Positions 1-8,755 of a stretch of 45,196 nucleotides of DNA are shown piece after piece (the first letter of the stretch is position 1; the number at the start of each line of letters is the position of its first letter). Where the stretch lies: assembly GCA_031294825.1 (NCBI GenBank), contig JAUMPM010000024.1, forward strand, positions 1 to 45,196, written 5' to 3'. The notes under the pieces were generated by a model, which saw only the letters and a list, made by a program, of their open reading frames with translations, ran no database searches and had not been told where the DNA came from. Source of the DNA: Collinsella sp. GTDB lineage: Bacteria; Actinomycetota; Coriobacteriia; Coriobacteriales; Coriobacteriaceae. The translations under genes were made by a program, and so were the position numbers.

Positions 1-2
1 AA

Positions 3-122
3 ATAGCGTCATTCATTTTGTTAGAAATTGCCCATGCGGTTATTGCAGCTGCATGTACTGCAACATACTGCGCAATTCTCCGCACGAAGCAGAAGTCGGT
101 TCCAATTCGATCGAGGCGATGA
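3..122 (+). CDS. C-terminal tail of a membrane protein (partial)
   Basis: An open frame enters from the left edge and ends at a TGA at 120-122. The roughly 39 visible residues start with a hydrophobic stretch (ASFILLEIAHAVIAAACTA) and end in a basic tail (RTKQKS..RSRR), as expected for a last transmembrane helix followed by a cytoplasmic end. No family can be named. The next gene starts 3 bases after the stop in the same frame, so the two are probably translationally coupled. The region is AT-richer than the rest of the window. A chance open frame cannot be excluded because the 5' part is missing. Confidence 0.35.
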   Translation: MASFILLEIAHAVIAAACTATYCAILRTKQKSVPIRSRR

Positions 123-125
123 CGC

Positions 126-665
126 GTGGTGGCTACTGGTCCTAAATCGAGCAAGACGGCTACAAACGAATATCGAATCTCAATTGAAGGTAACCCTTAT
201 CCGCATGCTCTAGCTCTCATCAACCCAGCCGGAGACAACCTCAATATCAAAAGACATGGGTTCACGGGTCCACTAGGACAGCTATTGAGTCTAAAATATA
301 CCGTTTATGACGATGCAAATGAAAAACTCTTTACTGTCGTCGACGGTGGTTTTAGTAACATGCCCAGGGTTGCGCTCATCATCGAACACAAGGAAGTTGC
401 GGTGTTCGATTATGGCCTAAACAGACTTGAGATGAAGTGCGTAACGAACATACCGAATTACACAATAAAAGGTAACTTCCTATTTGGAGATTACGACATA
501 TTCAGCCAACGGGAAGTGAAGCTATCTTCAGTTATCGTCCTTCAATGTGATAAACAATCGTGCTTTAGCATACAGGTTTTGGATAAAGCCGAATTGGCCG
601 CCGCAATTGGAATACCCACAGCCATTGCCCTTCTGAGGGCTCGGATTGAAGAGCATCTCGAATAA
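126..665 (+). CDS. YxjI / LURP-one-related (tubby-like fold) protein
   Basis: A soluble protein of 179 aa with no signal peptide or membrane segment. The pattern is that of the LURP-one-related/YxjI family: repeated beta strands with KYTVYDD near residue 57, then NYTIKGNFLFGDYDI near 111-125, then a closing hydrophobic helix (AELAAAIGIPTAIALLRA). The fold is a beta barrel around a central helix; bacterial members have no settled biochemical role, so none is assigned. The start is GTG at 126 (a second GTG follows at 129), with GAGG about 10 bases upstream. The gene faces the convergent ABC exporter. Base composition is lower in GC than the core genes, suggesting transfer. The family call comes from pattern similarity, not a profile search. 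Confidence 0.5.
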   Translation: MVATGPKSSKTATNEYRISIEGNPYPHALALINPAGDNLNIKRHGFTGPLGQLLSLKYTVYDDANEKLFTVVDGGFSNMPRVALIIEHKEVAVFDYGLNRLEMKCVTNIPNYTIKGNFLFGDYDIFSQREVKLSSVIVLQCDKQSCFSIQVLDKAELAAAIGIPTAIALLRARIEEHLE

Positions 666-699
666 ATCGCAAAAAGCAGTTCGTAGCAACGTTCAGGAG

Positions 700-2304
700 C
701 TAGATAGTTTTTTCTGGCTCCTGAAACTGTATTACATAGTCTGCAAATTGTTCGAAACCATGTCCATGATCCGCAATGATGACGATTCGCTCTTTCATCT
801 CCTGCGCAACCACCATCTTCAAAAAGGATATCGAAGCATTATCTAAATTGTTGCAAGGCTCATCCAAAATAATAATAGAATAACTGCTCAGAAAGGCCCT
901 ACAAAGTAATAGAGAAGCCAGTTCTCCGCCAGACAAATTGTGTCCCCTAGCTCCAATGATGGGATTTACTTCAAATAATTTATCGAGGCTAAAACCCTTC
1001 AAAAGATAGATGAGTTTTTCAGAGTCAATATCTACAAGACCATAGTAAAGAGCCTTCCTGAAAGTTCCCCCCATTATCAAATGTCTTTGCGGCATAGTTG
1101 CGCAGGGTAGCTGGATTAAAGTCGAACCATCGAAAATGACAGTAGACTCATTAACACACAGTCTGCCAGCAACTGGCGACAATAATCCGTTCAATACTTC
1201 CAGAAATGAAGATTTACCACATGCATTAGGGCCGCTTACTAAAACCAGACAAGGTGCCTGTATCGTGCAATCTGGAATTGTTATCCTCTCATTAGTTTCG
1301 TTCGACGAAAACGAGAGAATGATTCCTTTCCAACTAATTCGATCAGCGTGATCGAAACATATCAAAGTAGGTTTTTCAGCTTCCAAAAGACGACGTAATT
1401 CCAAGACACGGTGCAACGATCTAAACGACGGCTGAAGCTGAGCCCAACAATTCAGAACAAGAGGAAAAGGAGAATAGCATAGAAGTACAAGTTGATAGCT
1501 CTGCACCGCAATCCCGACCGTCAGTCCGCGCTTTGACACAAGGAAAATAAGCAGCAGAACTGAAAGCAAGCCAGTAATGATGTTGCCAGCGTCAACTATT
1601 TCAGTTGCCAATCTCGCAAAGACACTCTCCTCAACTCGAGAGTTCCTGCAGGCTTTAAGCATCTTTTTATAGCGAAGTAATTCCAAGTTAATTGAACGAG
1701 AAATACGAATGTAAAGTCGACAATTTATTAGTTGGGCTAAATAAGCAGAACCCCTCGCCTGGGCCTCCAATGCCTTTTCGCTCTTAGTCGATAGCTTACT
1801 AAGAGCGAACGGATATAGAAGCGAAATAAACAATGCCGAAACACAAACAGGAATCAAAAGCAACAAAGAGATATTAGATAGTGCCACAAACGATACCAAA
1901 CCCGTCACTAGGCACGGAAGAAACGCAGTTGTAAATATTCCAATCATCGGCTGTAGGTTCCCAGCCTCTTCAATGCGCGATAACAGGTAGTCACTGTCTT
2001 TTGCTAAAACTAAGGGCCGCTCTAAAGCATGGCGGGCAAGCAGTCTATAGAAGCAGTTAGTGCCATCGGAAGCCAATTGCTCCGCATATTTTGATCTGAA
2101 CAGGTTTGTCACCAGCTCAACTGAGAGCAATACTAGCAGGCCTAACCCAATGCATAAAACGTTACGATAATTAGAGCGAAGCAGGCCATAGTCTATTATC
2201 AACGATTCAGCTTTAACAACAGACAGCTCCACCAGGGCAGATAAAATGCAGAGCGCCATCAACTTGATTACTGTCGTCTTATTTTGAATAAAAAGCTCTG
2301 GCAT
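700..2304 (-). CDS. ABC exporter, fused membrane domain and ATPase
   Basis: A half-size exporter of 534 aa. Residues 1 to about 300 hold roughly six hydrophobic segments. The ATPase domain follows, with Walker A GPNACGKSS (about 357-365), a Q-loop (TMPQRHLI), signature LSGGE, Walker B SIIILDEP, D-loop NNLDNA and switch His in IIADHGHGF. All catalytic motifs are present, so it should hydrolyse ATP and probably works as a homodimer. Similar stand-alone exporters move peptides, bacteriocins or lipids; nothing nearby (no precursor peptide or modification enzyme) fixes the substrate. The ATG at 2304 has GAGGGG upstream. Codon use is AT-rich compared with the core genome, suggesting acquisition. 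Confidence 0.85.
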   Translation of the reverse strand: MPELFIQNKTTVIKLMALCILSALVELSVVKAESLIIDYGLLRSNYRNVLCIGLGLLVLLSVELVTNLFRSKYAEQLASDGTNCFYRLLARHALERPLVLAKDSDYLLSRIEEAGNLQPMIGIFTTAFLPCLVTGLVSFVALSNISLLLLIPVCVSALFISLLYPFALSKLSTKSEKALEAQARGSAYLAQLINCRLYIRISRSINLELLRYKKMLKACRNSRVEESVFARLATEIVDAGNIITGLLSVLLLIFLVSKRGLTVGIAVQSYQLVLLCYSPFPLVLNCWAQLQPSFRSLHRVLELRRLLEAEKPTLICFDHADRISWKGIILSFSSNETNERITIPDCTIQAPCLVLVSGPNACGKSSFLEVLNGLLSPVAGRLCVNESTVIFDGSTLIQLPCATMPQRHLIMGGTFRKALYYGLVDIDSEKLIYLLKGFSLDKLFEVNPIIGARGHNLSGGELASLLLCRAFLSSYSIIILDEPCNNLDNASISFLKMVVAQEMKERIVIIADHGHGFEQFADYVIQFQEPEKTI

Positions 2305-2429
2305 ATGTCCATCCCCTCAACTAATAATTATAGCTAGAAAGATGACATTTTTATTCTATAGCCTTAAGCAGCACGCTTTGCTGACGTCAAATCTTGTCAT
2401 TACAAACATGCACCTTAGGCTTAAGACTC

Positions 2430-2457
2430 AAAAAGGGGCGGCTGAGATGGCCGTCCC
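2430..2457 (-). terminator. Rho-independent terminator after the YoaK-like gene
   Basis: Read on the minus strand, GGGGACGGCC pairs with GGCCGCCCC-type sequence across a short loop (one bulged base) and is followed directly by TTTTT. It lies 50-80 bases past the stop of the gene ending at 2510. Confidence 0.6.
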
Positions 2458-2478
2458 CTCCCCATTATCGATCTATCT

Positions 2479-2501
2479 GGCAAAGGGACAGCCCCTTTGC
2501 C
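2479..2501. repeat. Short palindrome, GGCAAAGGG family (copy 1)
   Basis: GGCAAAGGG and CCCTTTGCC form 9-bp perfect arms around a 5-base loop, followed by GCAT. A related but imperfect copy sits at 34188-34210 (GACAAAAGGA ... TCCCTTTGTC, also followed by GCAT). Both lie just past the stop of a minus-strand gene. Confidence 0.6.
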
Positions 2502-2509
2502 GCATTCAG

Positions 2510-3226
2510 TTACTTTCGGCAGCCCTCTTTCCAAGCCTCGGCCGCAACCTTCCAGCGTAAGCGCAAGTCGCGCTCGCGGTCGATGAACATGATGGCAAAC
2601 GCGACAAACAGCAGCAAGCTCGCCACGACGATGGCGTGCAGGCCCATGCGCTCAATACACCAGTTGCCCAACACGGCGCCAAACACAAAGGTAAGGATCA
2701 CGCCAAAGTACAGCAGGCCGTTTTCCAAAAAGCCGCGCCTGTGGGTGATGATGTAATCGTCCACGTTTTGCAGCGCGTTGCGCAAGTTGCCGATGCACAT
2801 GGTCGTAGCGATGCCGTGACCGTGGATCTTGCGGAAGCTCTCGACCTGCATGCCGCAGGCAAACGAGGTGAGGCAGTTGGCGAGCAGGTTGAAATTGCCG
2901 CCCGGGATAAAGCTCACGCCCAGTAAGATGACGGCTTCAAAGAACACCGTCACCTGACGCCAGTGGATCACGCTGCCAAACCGCTCGTGTACCAGATCGG
3001 CAAGCATAATACCCACGGCAAACGACACCACAGGGAAGAAGTAGCGCCCCGCAAGTGCCCAGTTGCCCTCCGAGATGCTCACGCCCACGAGCAGGATGTT
3101 GCCTGTCTGCGCGTTGGCGAAAACATGGTCGCGCCCAATGTACGAATACACGTCCATAAAGCCACCGGCGAGCGCCAAGATGATGCCCAGCTCAATAGAC
3201 TCCGATATCTGTTTGGCACGCTGCAT
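2510..3226 (-). CDS. YoaK-family (DUF1275) membrane protein
   Basis: An integral membrane protein of 238 aa with about six hydrophobic helices. Diagnostic stretches are GGFMDVYSYI near the first helix, FANAQTGNILL, and FACGMQVESFRKI in the middle; these fit the YoaK/DUF1275 family, whose substrate is unknown. The open frame extends 52 codons further upstream, but that part is not hydrophobic and ATG 3226 has a strong AAGGAGG about 11 bases before it, so I start there. The gene is divergent from the radical SAM gene at 3480. Its terminator is at 2430-2457. Confidence 0.8.
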   Translation of the reverse strand: MQRAKQISESIELGIILALAGGFMDVYSYIGRDHVFANAQTGNILLVGVSISEGNWALAGRYFFPVVSFAVGIMLADLVHERFGSVIHWRQVTVFFEAVILLGVSFIPGGNFNLLANCLTSFACGMQVESFRKIHGHGIATTMCIGNLRNALQNVDDYIITHRRGFLENGLLYFGVILTFVFGAVLGNWCIERMGLHAIVVASLLLFVAFAIMFIDRERDLRLRWKVAAEAWKEGCRK

Positions 3227-3408
3227 CGTCGTGCATCCTCCTTGTTGACGACTCTCTCGTGCGTTGGCGGAAACATAGCCGCCGTTCATACTGTAACCCA
3301 TTGACAACATGGCGTGCGCGCGAGACGACCCCTTCGACACAGGGATACACAGTCTGGAAACAAACGACACCCGCATCGACACGCCGATCCGCTAGCTCAT
3401 GTACTCCA

Positions 3409-3441
3409 CCAGTCTTTTTAGCCCCGTCCCAAAAAGACTGG
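3409..3441. repeat. Perfect 11-bp inverted repeat upstream of ygiQ-like gene
   Basis: CCAGTCTTTTT at 3409-3419 is the exact reverse complement of AAAAAGACTGG at 3431-3441, with an 11-base loop containing CCCCGTCCC. It ends 38 bases before the GTG of the radical SAM gene, in the divergent intergenic region 3227-3479. It may be an operator, an attenuator-like hairpin or a dispersed repeat. A TTACAAT follows at once and could be a -10 box. Confidence 0.6.
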
Positions 3442-3479
3442 TTACAATTACGTGCAGCATACAAACACCGGGAGGGATC

Positions 3480-5615
3480 GTGGCAAAAAAGCCTCAGCAC
3501 GCTCAGAACAACCAGCGCAGTCAGCAGGGCAAACAGGGCCAGCAGCAAAAGCGCGGCGGTAAGGCGCAGGGTGGGCACACCACGCATACCCCAGCAGCGC
3601 TCACACGCCCCTGGCGCCCGGGCCGCGATAAGTTCCTCCCCGTCAGCCGCGCCGACATGGATGCGCGCGGCTGGGACCAGTGCGACTTTGTCTACATCTG
3701 CGGCGACGCCTACGTGGACCACCCCAGCTTTGGTATGGCCATCATCAGCCGCGTCCTCGACGCGCACGGCTACAAAGTGGGCATCATCTGCCAGCCCGAC
3801 TGGACCGACCCCGCCAGCATCACGGTGCTCGGTGAGCCGCGCCTGGGCTTTTTGGTCAGCGCCGGCAACATGGACTCCATGGTCAACCACTATTCGGTGA
3901 CCAAGCACCGTCGCCATACCGACGCCTATACCCCCGGTGGCGAGGAGGGGCACCGCCCCAATCGTGCCGTCACGGTCTACGGCAACCTCATCCGTCAGAC
4001 GTTCAAGGACGCTCCCATCATCATCGGCGGCATCGAGGCAAGCCTGCGCCGCCTGGCTCACTACGACTACTGGCAGGACAAGCTCAAGCGCTCGGTACTG
4101 CTCGACTCGGGCGCCGACATCCTCATCTACGGCATGGGCGAGCACGCGATTGTCGAGATCGCCGACGCGCTCGACGCGGGACTGCCCGTCGATCAGATCA
4201 CCTATATCAACGGCACCGTCTACCGCACGGGCTCGCTCGACGAGGTCTACGACTACGACCTGCTGCCCAGCTGGGACGACCTTACCGCCGACAAGCTCAA
4301 CTACGCACGCAGCTTCAATGTGCAGCAGCAGAATATGGACCCCATCACCGGACACCGCCTGGTAGAGCCCTACCCCAACAGCGTCTATGTGGTGCAGAAC
4401 CCGCCATCGGCGACGCTCACCACCGATGAGATGGACGAGGTGGCCGAGCTCCCCTACGCACGCGATTGGCATCCCGACTACGACGCGGCAGGCGGCGTGC
4501 CGGCCTTTGCCGAGATCAAGTTTTCCATTAGCTCCAACCGTGGCTGTTTTGGCGAGTGCTCGTTTTGCGCCCTCACCTTCCACCAGGGCCGTGTGCTGCA
4601 GATGCGCAGCCACGATTCGATCATGCGCGAGGCCGAGTTGCTCACGCGCGACCCCGAGTTTAAGGGCTACATCAACGACGTGGGCGGGCCGACGGCCAAC
4701 TTTAGCCGCCCTGCCTGCGACAAGCAGCTCAAGCACGGCGTATGCAAGAACAAGCGCTGCCTGTGGCCGAGCGTATGCAAGAACATGGTGGTCGACGAGA
4801 GCGGCTACACGCAGTTGCTGCGCGACCTGCGCCAGCTACCGGGCGTCAAGAAGGTCTTCGTCCGCAGCGGCATCCGTTTTGACTACACCATGGCCGATGC
4901 CTCGGACGAGTTTTTGCGCGAGCTGCTGGAGCATCACGTCTCGGGCCAGCTGCGCGTAGCGCCCGAGCACGTGAGCGACGCCGTGCTGTCTGTGATGGGC
5001 AAGCCGAGCCGCGCCGTCTACGACGCATTCTGCCGTAAATTTGAACGCTTGAACCGCGAATACGGACTCAAGCAGTACGTGGTGCCGTATCTGATCTCGA
5101 GCCACCCCGGTTCAACCATGAAGGAAGCTGTGGACCTTGCCGAGGCCGTGAGAGACATGGGCTACATGCCCGAGCAGGTGCAGGACTTCTACCCCACGCC
5201 GTCCACCATGTCGACGTGCATGTACTACACCGGCGTGGATCCGCGCACCATGGAGCCGATCTATGTGGCGCGCGACCCGCACGAGAAGGCCATGCAGCGC
5301 GCGCTCATCCAGTATCGCAAGCCCGAGAACTACAAGCTGGTGCGCGAGGCGCTGGAAAAGGCCGGCCGCCGCGATTTGATCGGCTACACCAAGCATTGCC
5401 TGATTCGTCCCGTGCCCCCGCGTCCGGGCGAGACGTCTGCTGGCGGTGGCCATGGCACCGGCAAGAAGGGCGGCAAGGCCCACGGTGGCGCCGCCGGCAA
5501 GGGACCCAAAGGCAGCAAGGGGCACAGCGGCATGTCGCGCGCGCAGAACACTGCCGGTCGCAATCGCGCGGCACAGGGGCGTCAGGGCGCCAACGGAGGC
5601 GGCAGACGCAACTAG
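3480..5615 (+). CDS. YgiQ-type (UPF0313) radical SAM protein
   Basis: Length 711 aa, normal for the YgiQ/UPF0313 family. The N-terminal part matches the family (KFLPVSRADMDARGWDQCD, DAYVDHPSFG). The radical SAM cluster motif CFGECSFC is at residues 356-363, so three cysteines bind the 4Fe-4S cluster that cleaves S-adenosylmethionine. A second Cys-rich stretch follows (CDKQLKHGVCKNKRCLWPSVC) and could hold another metal site. The substrate is unknown for the family. The last 55 or so residues are a Gly/Lys/Ala-rich low-complexity tail. I start at GTG 3480 because GGGAGGG lies four bases before it and the upstream extension (from 3399) covers the inverted repeat. Confidence 0.9.
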   Translation: MAKKPQHAQNNQRSQQGKQGQQQKRGGKAQGGHTTHTPAALTRPWRPGRDKFLPVSRADMDARGWDQCDFVYICGDAYVDHPSFGMAIISRVLDAHGYKVGIICQPDWTDPASITVLGEPRLGFLVSAGNMDSMVNHYSVTKHRRHTDAYTPGGEEGHRPNRAVTVYGNLIRQTFKDAPIIIGGIEASLRRLAHYDYWQDKLKRSVLLDSGADILIYGMGEHAIVEIADALDAGLPVDQITYINGTVYRTGSLDEVYDYDLLPSWDDLTADKLNYARSFNVQQQNMDPITGHRLVEPYPNSVYVVQNPPSATLTTDEMDEVAELPYARDWHPDYDAAGGVPAFAEIKFSISSNRGCFGECSFCALTFHQGRVLQMRSHDSIMREAELLTRDPEFKGYINDVGGPTANFSRPACDKQLKHGVCKNKRCLWPSVCKNMVVDESGYTQLLRDLRQLPGVKKVFVRSGIRFDYTMADASDEFLRELLEHHVSGQLRVAPEHVSDAVLSVMGKPSRAVYDAFCRKFERLNREYGLKQYVVPYLISSHPGSTMKEAVDLAEAVRDMGYMPEQVQDFYPTPSTMSTCMYYTGVDPRTMEPIYVARDPHEKAMQRALIQYRKPENYKLVREALEKAGRRDLIGYTKHCLIRPVPPRPGETSAGGGHGTGKKGGKAHGGAAGKGPKGSKGHSGMSRAQNTAGRNRAAQGRQGANGGGRRN

Positions 5616-5669
5616 CGCGGCGAGGCGGCATGCCGCCGTTGGCGACACGACACGCCCCACCAATAAAAT

Positions 5670-5712
5670 GCCGCTCGCCGGGGCGTCGCAGAACGATTCC
5701 CCGGCGAGCGGC
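5670..5712. terminator. Strong hairpin between convergent genes
   Basis: GCCGCTCGCCGGGG (5670-5683) and its exact complement (5699-5712) give 14-bp perfect arms. On the minus strand the hairpin is followed by ATTTTATT, so it most clearly ends the beta-glucoside operon. It probably also stops read-through from the radical SAM gene. Confidence 0.75.
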
Positions 5713-5741
5713 CGATTAATATTGTCTATCTCAAAACGTCG

Positions 5742-7112
5742 TTACTTTTTGTCGAAACGACCATAGAGCGCAAACGAGAGCGCCGCAGAGATAACCCAAG
5801 TCAAAGCGATGCAGACGACAATCATGATCAGGTTCATGGGATTGCCGCTTGGATCGGCATAAACGGGCAACGAGGTAATGCCAGGCATAACAAAGCCGAA
5901 GCACTTAGCGCCCAGAACAACGGTGAGCGCGCCGCCAATGCCATCCGCGATCATCGCAGCGATAAGCGGAGTCCTGTTAGGAACCTGAACGGTGAACAAG
6001 GCAGGCTCGGAAATTCCCATAAATGCCGAGAAGGCGCACGTCATCGCAGCGGACTTGAGCTTTTCATCGGTCATGCGCAGGGCCGCACCAAAAGACGCAC
6101 CGCTTTCGGCGAGGTTATGGCAGAAAGAGATCGGGAGCAGATAGTCATACCCAAGCGTTGCGATATTGGAAATCTGGATAGGGCTCGTTGACTGATGCAT
6201 GCCGAAGAGCACGATAAGCGGCATAAAGAAGCCCAGCAGAAAACCGGCAACGGGGCCTAACGTCGAGAATAGCCAAACGATACCGTTGGCAAGACCAAGA
6301 CCGCACCAGGCACCAATCGGAGCGAGCACAAACAGGTTGACGGGAATCACGATAGCAAGGGAGAGCGCCGGAACGACAACGAGCTTAAAAAGATCCGGCA
6401 CGACTTTGTCGATTGCACGATATACAAAAGACAAGCCAATGACGCCAAAGATAACCGGGAACACGGAATCGGCATAGCTAAAAATCGGCACCGCAAAACC
6501 GAACAGCGCAAGGGGCGTCTCGCCCGTACCGACAGCGTTGACAATGGTCGGGTACATCAGCGATCCGGCAACACAAAGCGCAAGCGAACGGTTGACCCGG
6601 AACTTATCAGCTGTAGACATTGCCAGCAAAAACGGCAAGAAGTAGAACGGGATATCCGAAATCATATTGAATATCGCAAAGTCGCCGGCACCCGTGTCGA
6701 TTCCAAAAGCCGCGATAGCAGCCAGGATGCCCTTTACGATGCCTCCCGCCACCAGTGCGGGAATGATAGCGGAAAAGATGCCGGTGATGATATCGAATAC
6801 GCGAGCCGAACCTTTTTGGAGCTCAGGCTGCTCGGCGTCGGCGGAGACCTCGCCACCCATCCTGTCACCTAGCATGGGCTCCAATTCGTCATATACCGAC
6901 CCCACGCTGGCGCCGATGATAACTTGCCACTGTCCGTCTTTAACCTGCGCGCCCAAGGCGCCGTCAAGCGTCTTAAGGGCCTCCAGGTCTGCCTTGCTAT
7001 CGTCCTTCAGGTTGAATCTGAGCCTTGTAATGCAGTGCGTTGCCATAACAACGTTATCGGCGCCGCCCACGAGCTCGAGGACACGAGCGGCCAGTTCCTT
7101 CTTGTCTGCCAC
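5742..7112 (-). CDS. PTS beta-glucoside-type transporter, EIIBC
   Basis: Membrane sugar permease of the phosphotransferase system, 456 aa. The EIIB domain is at residues 1-90 with the phospho-accepting Cys27 in HCITRLRF. The EIIC domain (about 105-450) has some ten hydrophobic segments and the motifs GGIVKG and FMGISEPALF typical of the glucose-glucoside family. No EIIA domain is attached, and none lies next to it; the only EIIA in the window is at 21439-21951. The start is set at GTG 7112 because AGGAG lies 8 bases before it; the frame reaches GTG 7121 but with poor spacing. It follows the GH1 gene by 11 bases, so transport and phospho-glucoside cleavage are coupled. Confidence 0.9.
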   Translation of the reverse strand: MADKKELAARVLELVGGADNVVMATHCITRLRFNLKDDSKADLEALKTLDGALGAQVKDGQWQVIIGASVGSVYDELEPMLGDRMGGEVSADAEQPELQKGSARVFDIITGIFSAIIPALVAGGIVKGILAAIAAFGIDTGAGDFAIFNMISDIPFYFLPFLLAMSTADKFRVNRSLALCVAGSLMYPTIVNAVGTGETPLALFGFAVPIFSYADSVFPVIFGVIGLSFVYRAIDKVVPDLFKLVVVPALSLAIVIPVNLFVLAPIGAWCGLGLANGIVWLFSTLGPVAGFLLGFFMPLIVLFGMHQSTSPIQISNIATLGYDYLLPISFCHNLAESGASFGAALRMTDEKLKSAAMTCAFSAFMGISEPALFTVQVPNRTPLIAAMIADGIGGALTVVLGAKCFGFVMPGITSLPVYADPSGNPMNLIMIVVCIALTWVISAALSFALYGRFDKK

Positions 7113-7123
7113 GACAATCACTC

Positions 7124-8602
7124 CTACCCAAGATCCTCGCCATTAGTGGCGATACATTTCTGATACCAATAGAAAGAGTCTTTACGCGAGCGCTCCGCAG
7201 TGCCGTTGCCGCAATTATCCAGATCGACATAGATAAGCCCGTAGCGCTTGTCCATCGTAAGAGGACCGCAGGCAACAAGGTCAATGAATCCCCAGATCAT
7301 GTATCCGCGCACGTCAACGCCATCGATCACTGCTTCCTTAAGGCACTTTATGTGCTGGCGCAAATAATCGATTCGATACTCGTCGTGGATGCTGCCATCC
7401 TCCTCGACTACATCAGATGTACCGAGGCCGTTCTCGGCGATATACAGGGGCAGCCCATAGCGGTCATACATCTGGTTAAGGGTAACCCTCAGACCAATGG
7501 GATCGAGCTGCCAGCCCCACTCACTCGTCTCGAGATAAGGGTTCTTGTTTGCCATGACCAGATTACCCGCAGTCTTCTCCCATCCCTGATCGCAGGTGGA
7601 TACCTGGGAAAAGTAGTACGAGAAGGCCAGGAAGTCGACCGTGTTGCGAGCGATGAGCTCTTCATCGCCCGGTTCCATTTGAATCTCGATATCGCACGCA
7701 TCGAAATAGCGATTCATATAAGCGGGGTATTTTCCACGAGCCATCACGTCCGTATAGAACCAGTTGGAATACTGGTCGTCGTGAATAGCCTGCATGTTAT
7801 CTTCGGGACGGCAGGTGGCGGGATACGTACAGAATCGAGCGATCATGCCGCCAACGGGAGTATCGGGCGAAAGACGATGGACAATCTCGACGGCACGCGC
7901 ATTGGCAACGAACTCGTGGTGCAGGCACTGGAAGATGGCTCGATCGAAGTTCTCCCCCTCTTCGTCTTTGACCAGACAGACCCCGTCCCAAGGCGAAAAA
8001 CGTGCTGCATTGAACTCGTTAAAAGGCAGCCAGAAATCGACCAGATCGCCCAATTCCGTAACGATTGTCTCGACATAGCGGGCAAAGAAATCAATCGTCT
8101 TGCGATTCTTCCATCCCCCATATGTGGTGACAAGATTTACCGGGATGTCATAGTGGAGCATGGTGACGAAGGTCTTAATGCCGTGCTTTTTGCACTCACC
8201 CAGCATGCTTCGATACCACTCGATGCCTTCGCGGTTAGGTTCAAGATCATCTCCGTTAGGATAGATTCGGCTCCAGCAAATAGAAGTGCGGAACAGCTTG
8301 AGGCCCATCTCCGCAAAAAGCGCGATGTCCTCACGGTAGTGATGATAGAAGTCGTTACCGCGCCTAAACGGGTAGAACTCAACACCATCATCTGCGAGAG
8401 CGTTCATTAGTTCGTCATGGCAGAAGGGGTTGTTTTGATGCTTGTCCTCAATCTGGTCATGAGTCCAGGTACCATCCAGCCATCGACAATCCTGCGTCGA
8501 CTTTCCCTTTCCGCCCTCATTCCAGGCGCCATCGGCCTGCGAGCACGATATGGCTCCGCCCCATAAAAAGTCGGAGTCAAACCCATGTTTTAACTTACTC
8601 AT
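7124..8602 (-). CDS. 6-phospho-beta-glucosidase (GH1)
   Basis: Cytoplasmic hydrolase of 492 aa that should split the phosphorylated beta-glucoside delivered by the adjacent EIIBC into glucose 6-phosphate and an aglycone or sugar. Glycoside hydrolase family 1 features are complete: N-terminal FLWGGAISCSQADGAW, acid/base Glu196 in FNEFN, and nucleophile Glu390 in IAENGLG. The length is normal. ATG 8602 has AAGGAGG seven bases upstream; the frame runs further up but without a better site. First gene of a two-gene operon, divergent from the AraC-type gene. The exact sugar (cellobiose, arbutin, salicin) cannot be read from sequence. Confidence 0.92.
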   Translation of the reverse strand: MSKLKHGFDSDFLWGGAISCSQADGAWNEGGKGKSTQDCRWLDGTWTHDQIEDKHQNNPFCHDELMNALADDGVEFYPFRRGNDFYHHYREDIALFAEMGLKLFRTSICWSRIYPNGDDLEPNREGIEWYRSMLGECKKHGIKTFVTMLHYDIPVNLVTTYGGWKNRKTIDFFARYVETIVTELGDLVDFWLPFNEFNAARFSPWDGVCLVKDEEGENFDRAIFQCLHHEFVANARAVEIVHRLSPDTPVGGMIARFCTYPATCRPEDNMQAIHDDQYSNWFYTDVMARGKYPAYMNRYFDACDIEIQMEPGDEELIARNTVDFLAFSYYFSQVSTCDQGWEKTAGNLVMANKNPYLETSEWGWQLDPIGLRVTLNQMYDRYGLPLYIAENGLGTSDVVEEDGSIHDEYRIDYLRQHIKCLKEAVIDGVDVRGYMIWGFIDLVACGPLTMDKRYGLIYVDLDNCGNGTAERSRKDSFYWYQKCIATNGEDLG

Positions 8603-8755
8603 TTGCCCTCCTTGATCGGATGCTCCAGCGGATAACCCAATACTAGGAAGAACAAGATGCATAAGATATCGCATAGAAAGCGTGGGTTTATAACATTTTT
8701 TTAGATATAATACCGTTTAAGGCATCGATTCTACCGTTCACCCCTGGAGCACCCC
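8603..8755. promoter_or_regulatory. Divergent promoter region, GH1 operon / AraC gene
   Basis: This 153-base AT-rich spacer separates the divergent enzyme and regulator genes. On the plus strand a perfect TATAAT lies at 8706-8711, about 45 bases before the AraC start; its -35 is weak. On the minus strand TTATAAA within 8685-8695 could serve the enzyme gene. The regulator probably binds here, but I see no clear paired half-sites. Confidence 0.45.

Noticed and set aside
2342..2926. Small plus-strand frames near the YoaK-like gene
   Set aside because: They are shadows of the YoaK-like gene or span its terminator and the short palindrome.
3192..4736. A 514-codon open frame on the minus strand
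   Set aside because: It is opposite the radical SAM gene and runs into the divergent spacer; no domain is visible.
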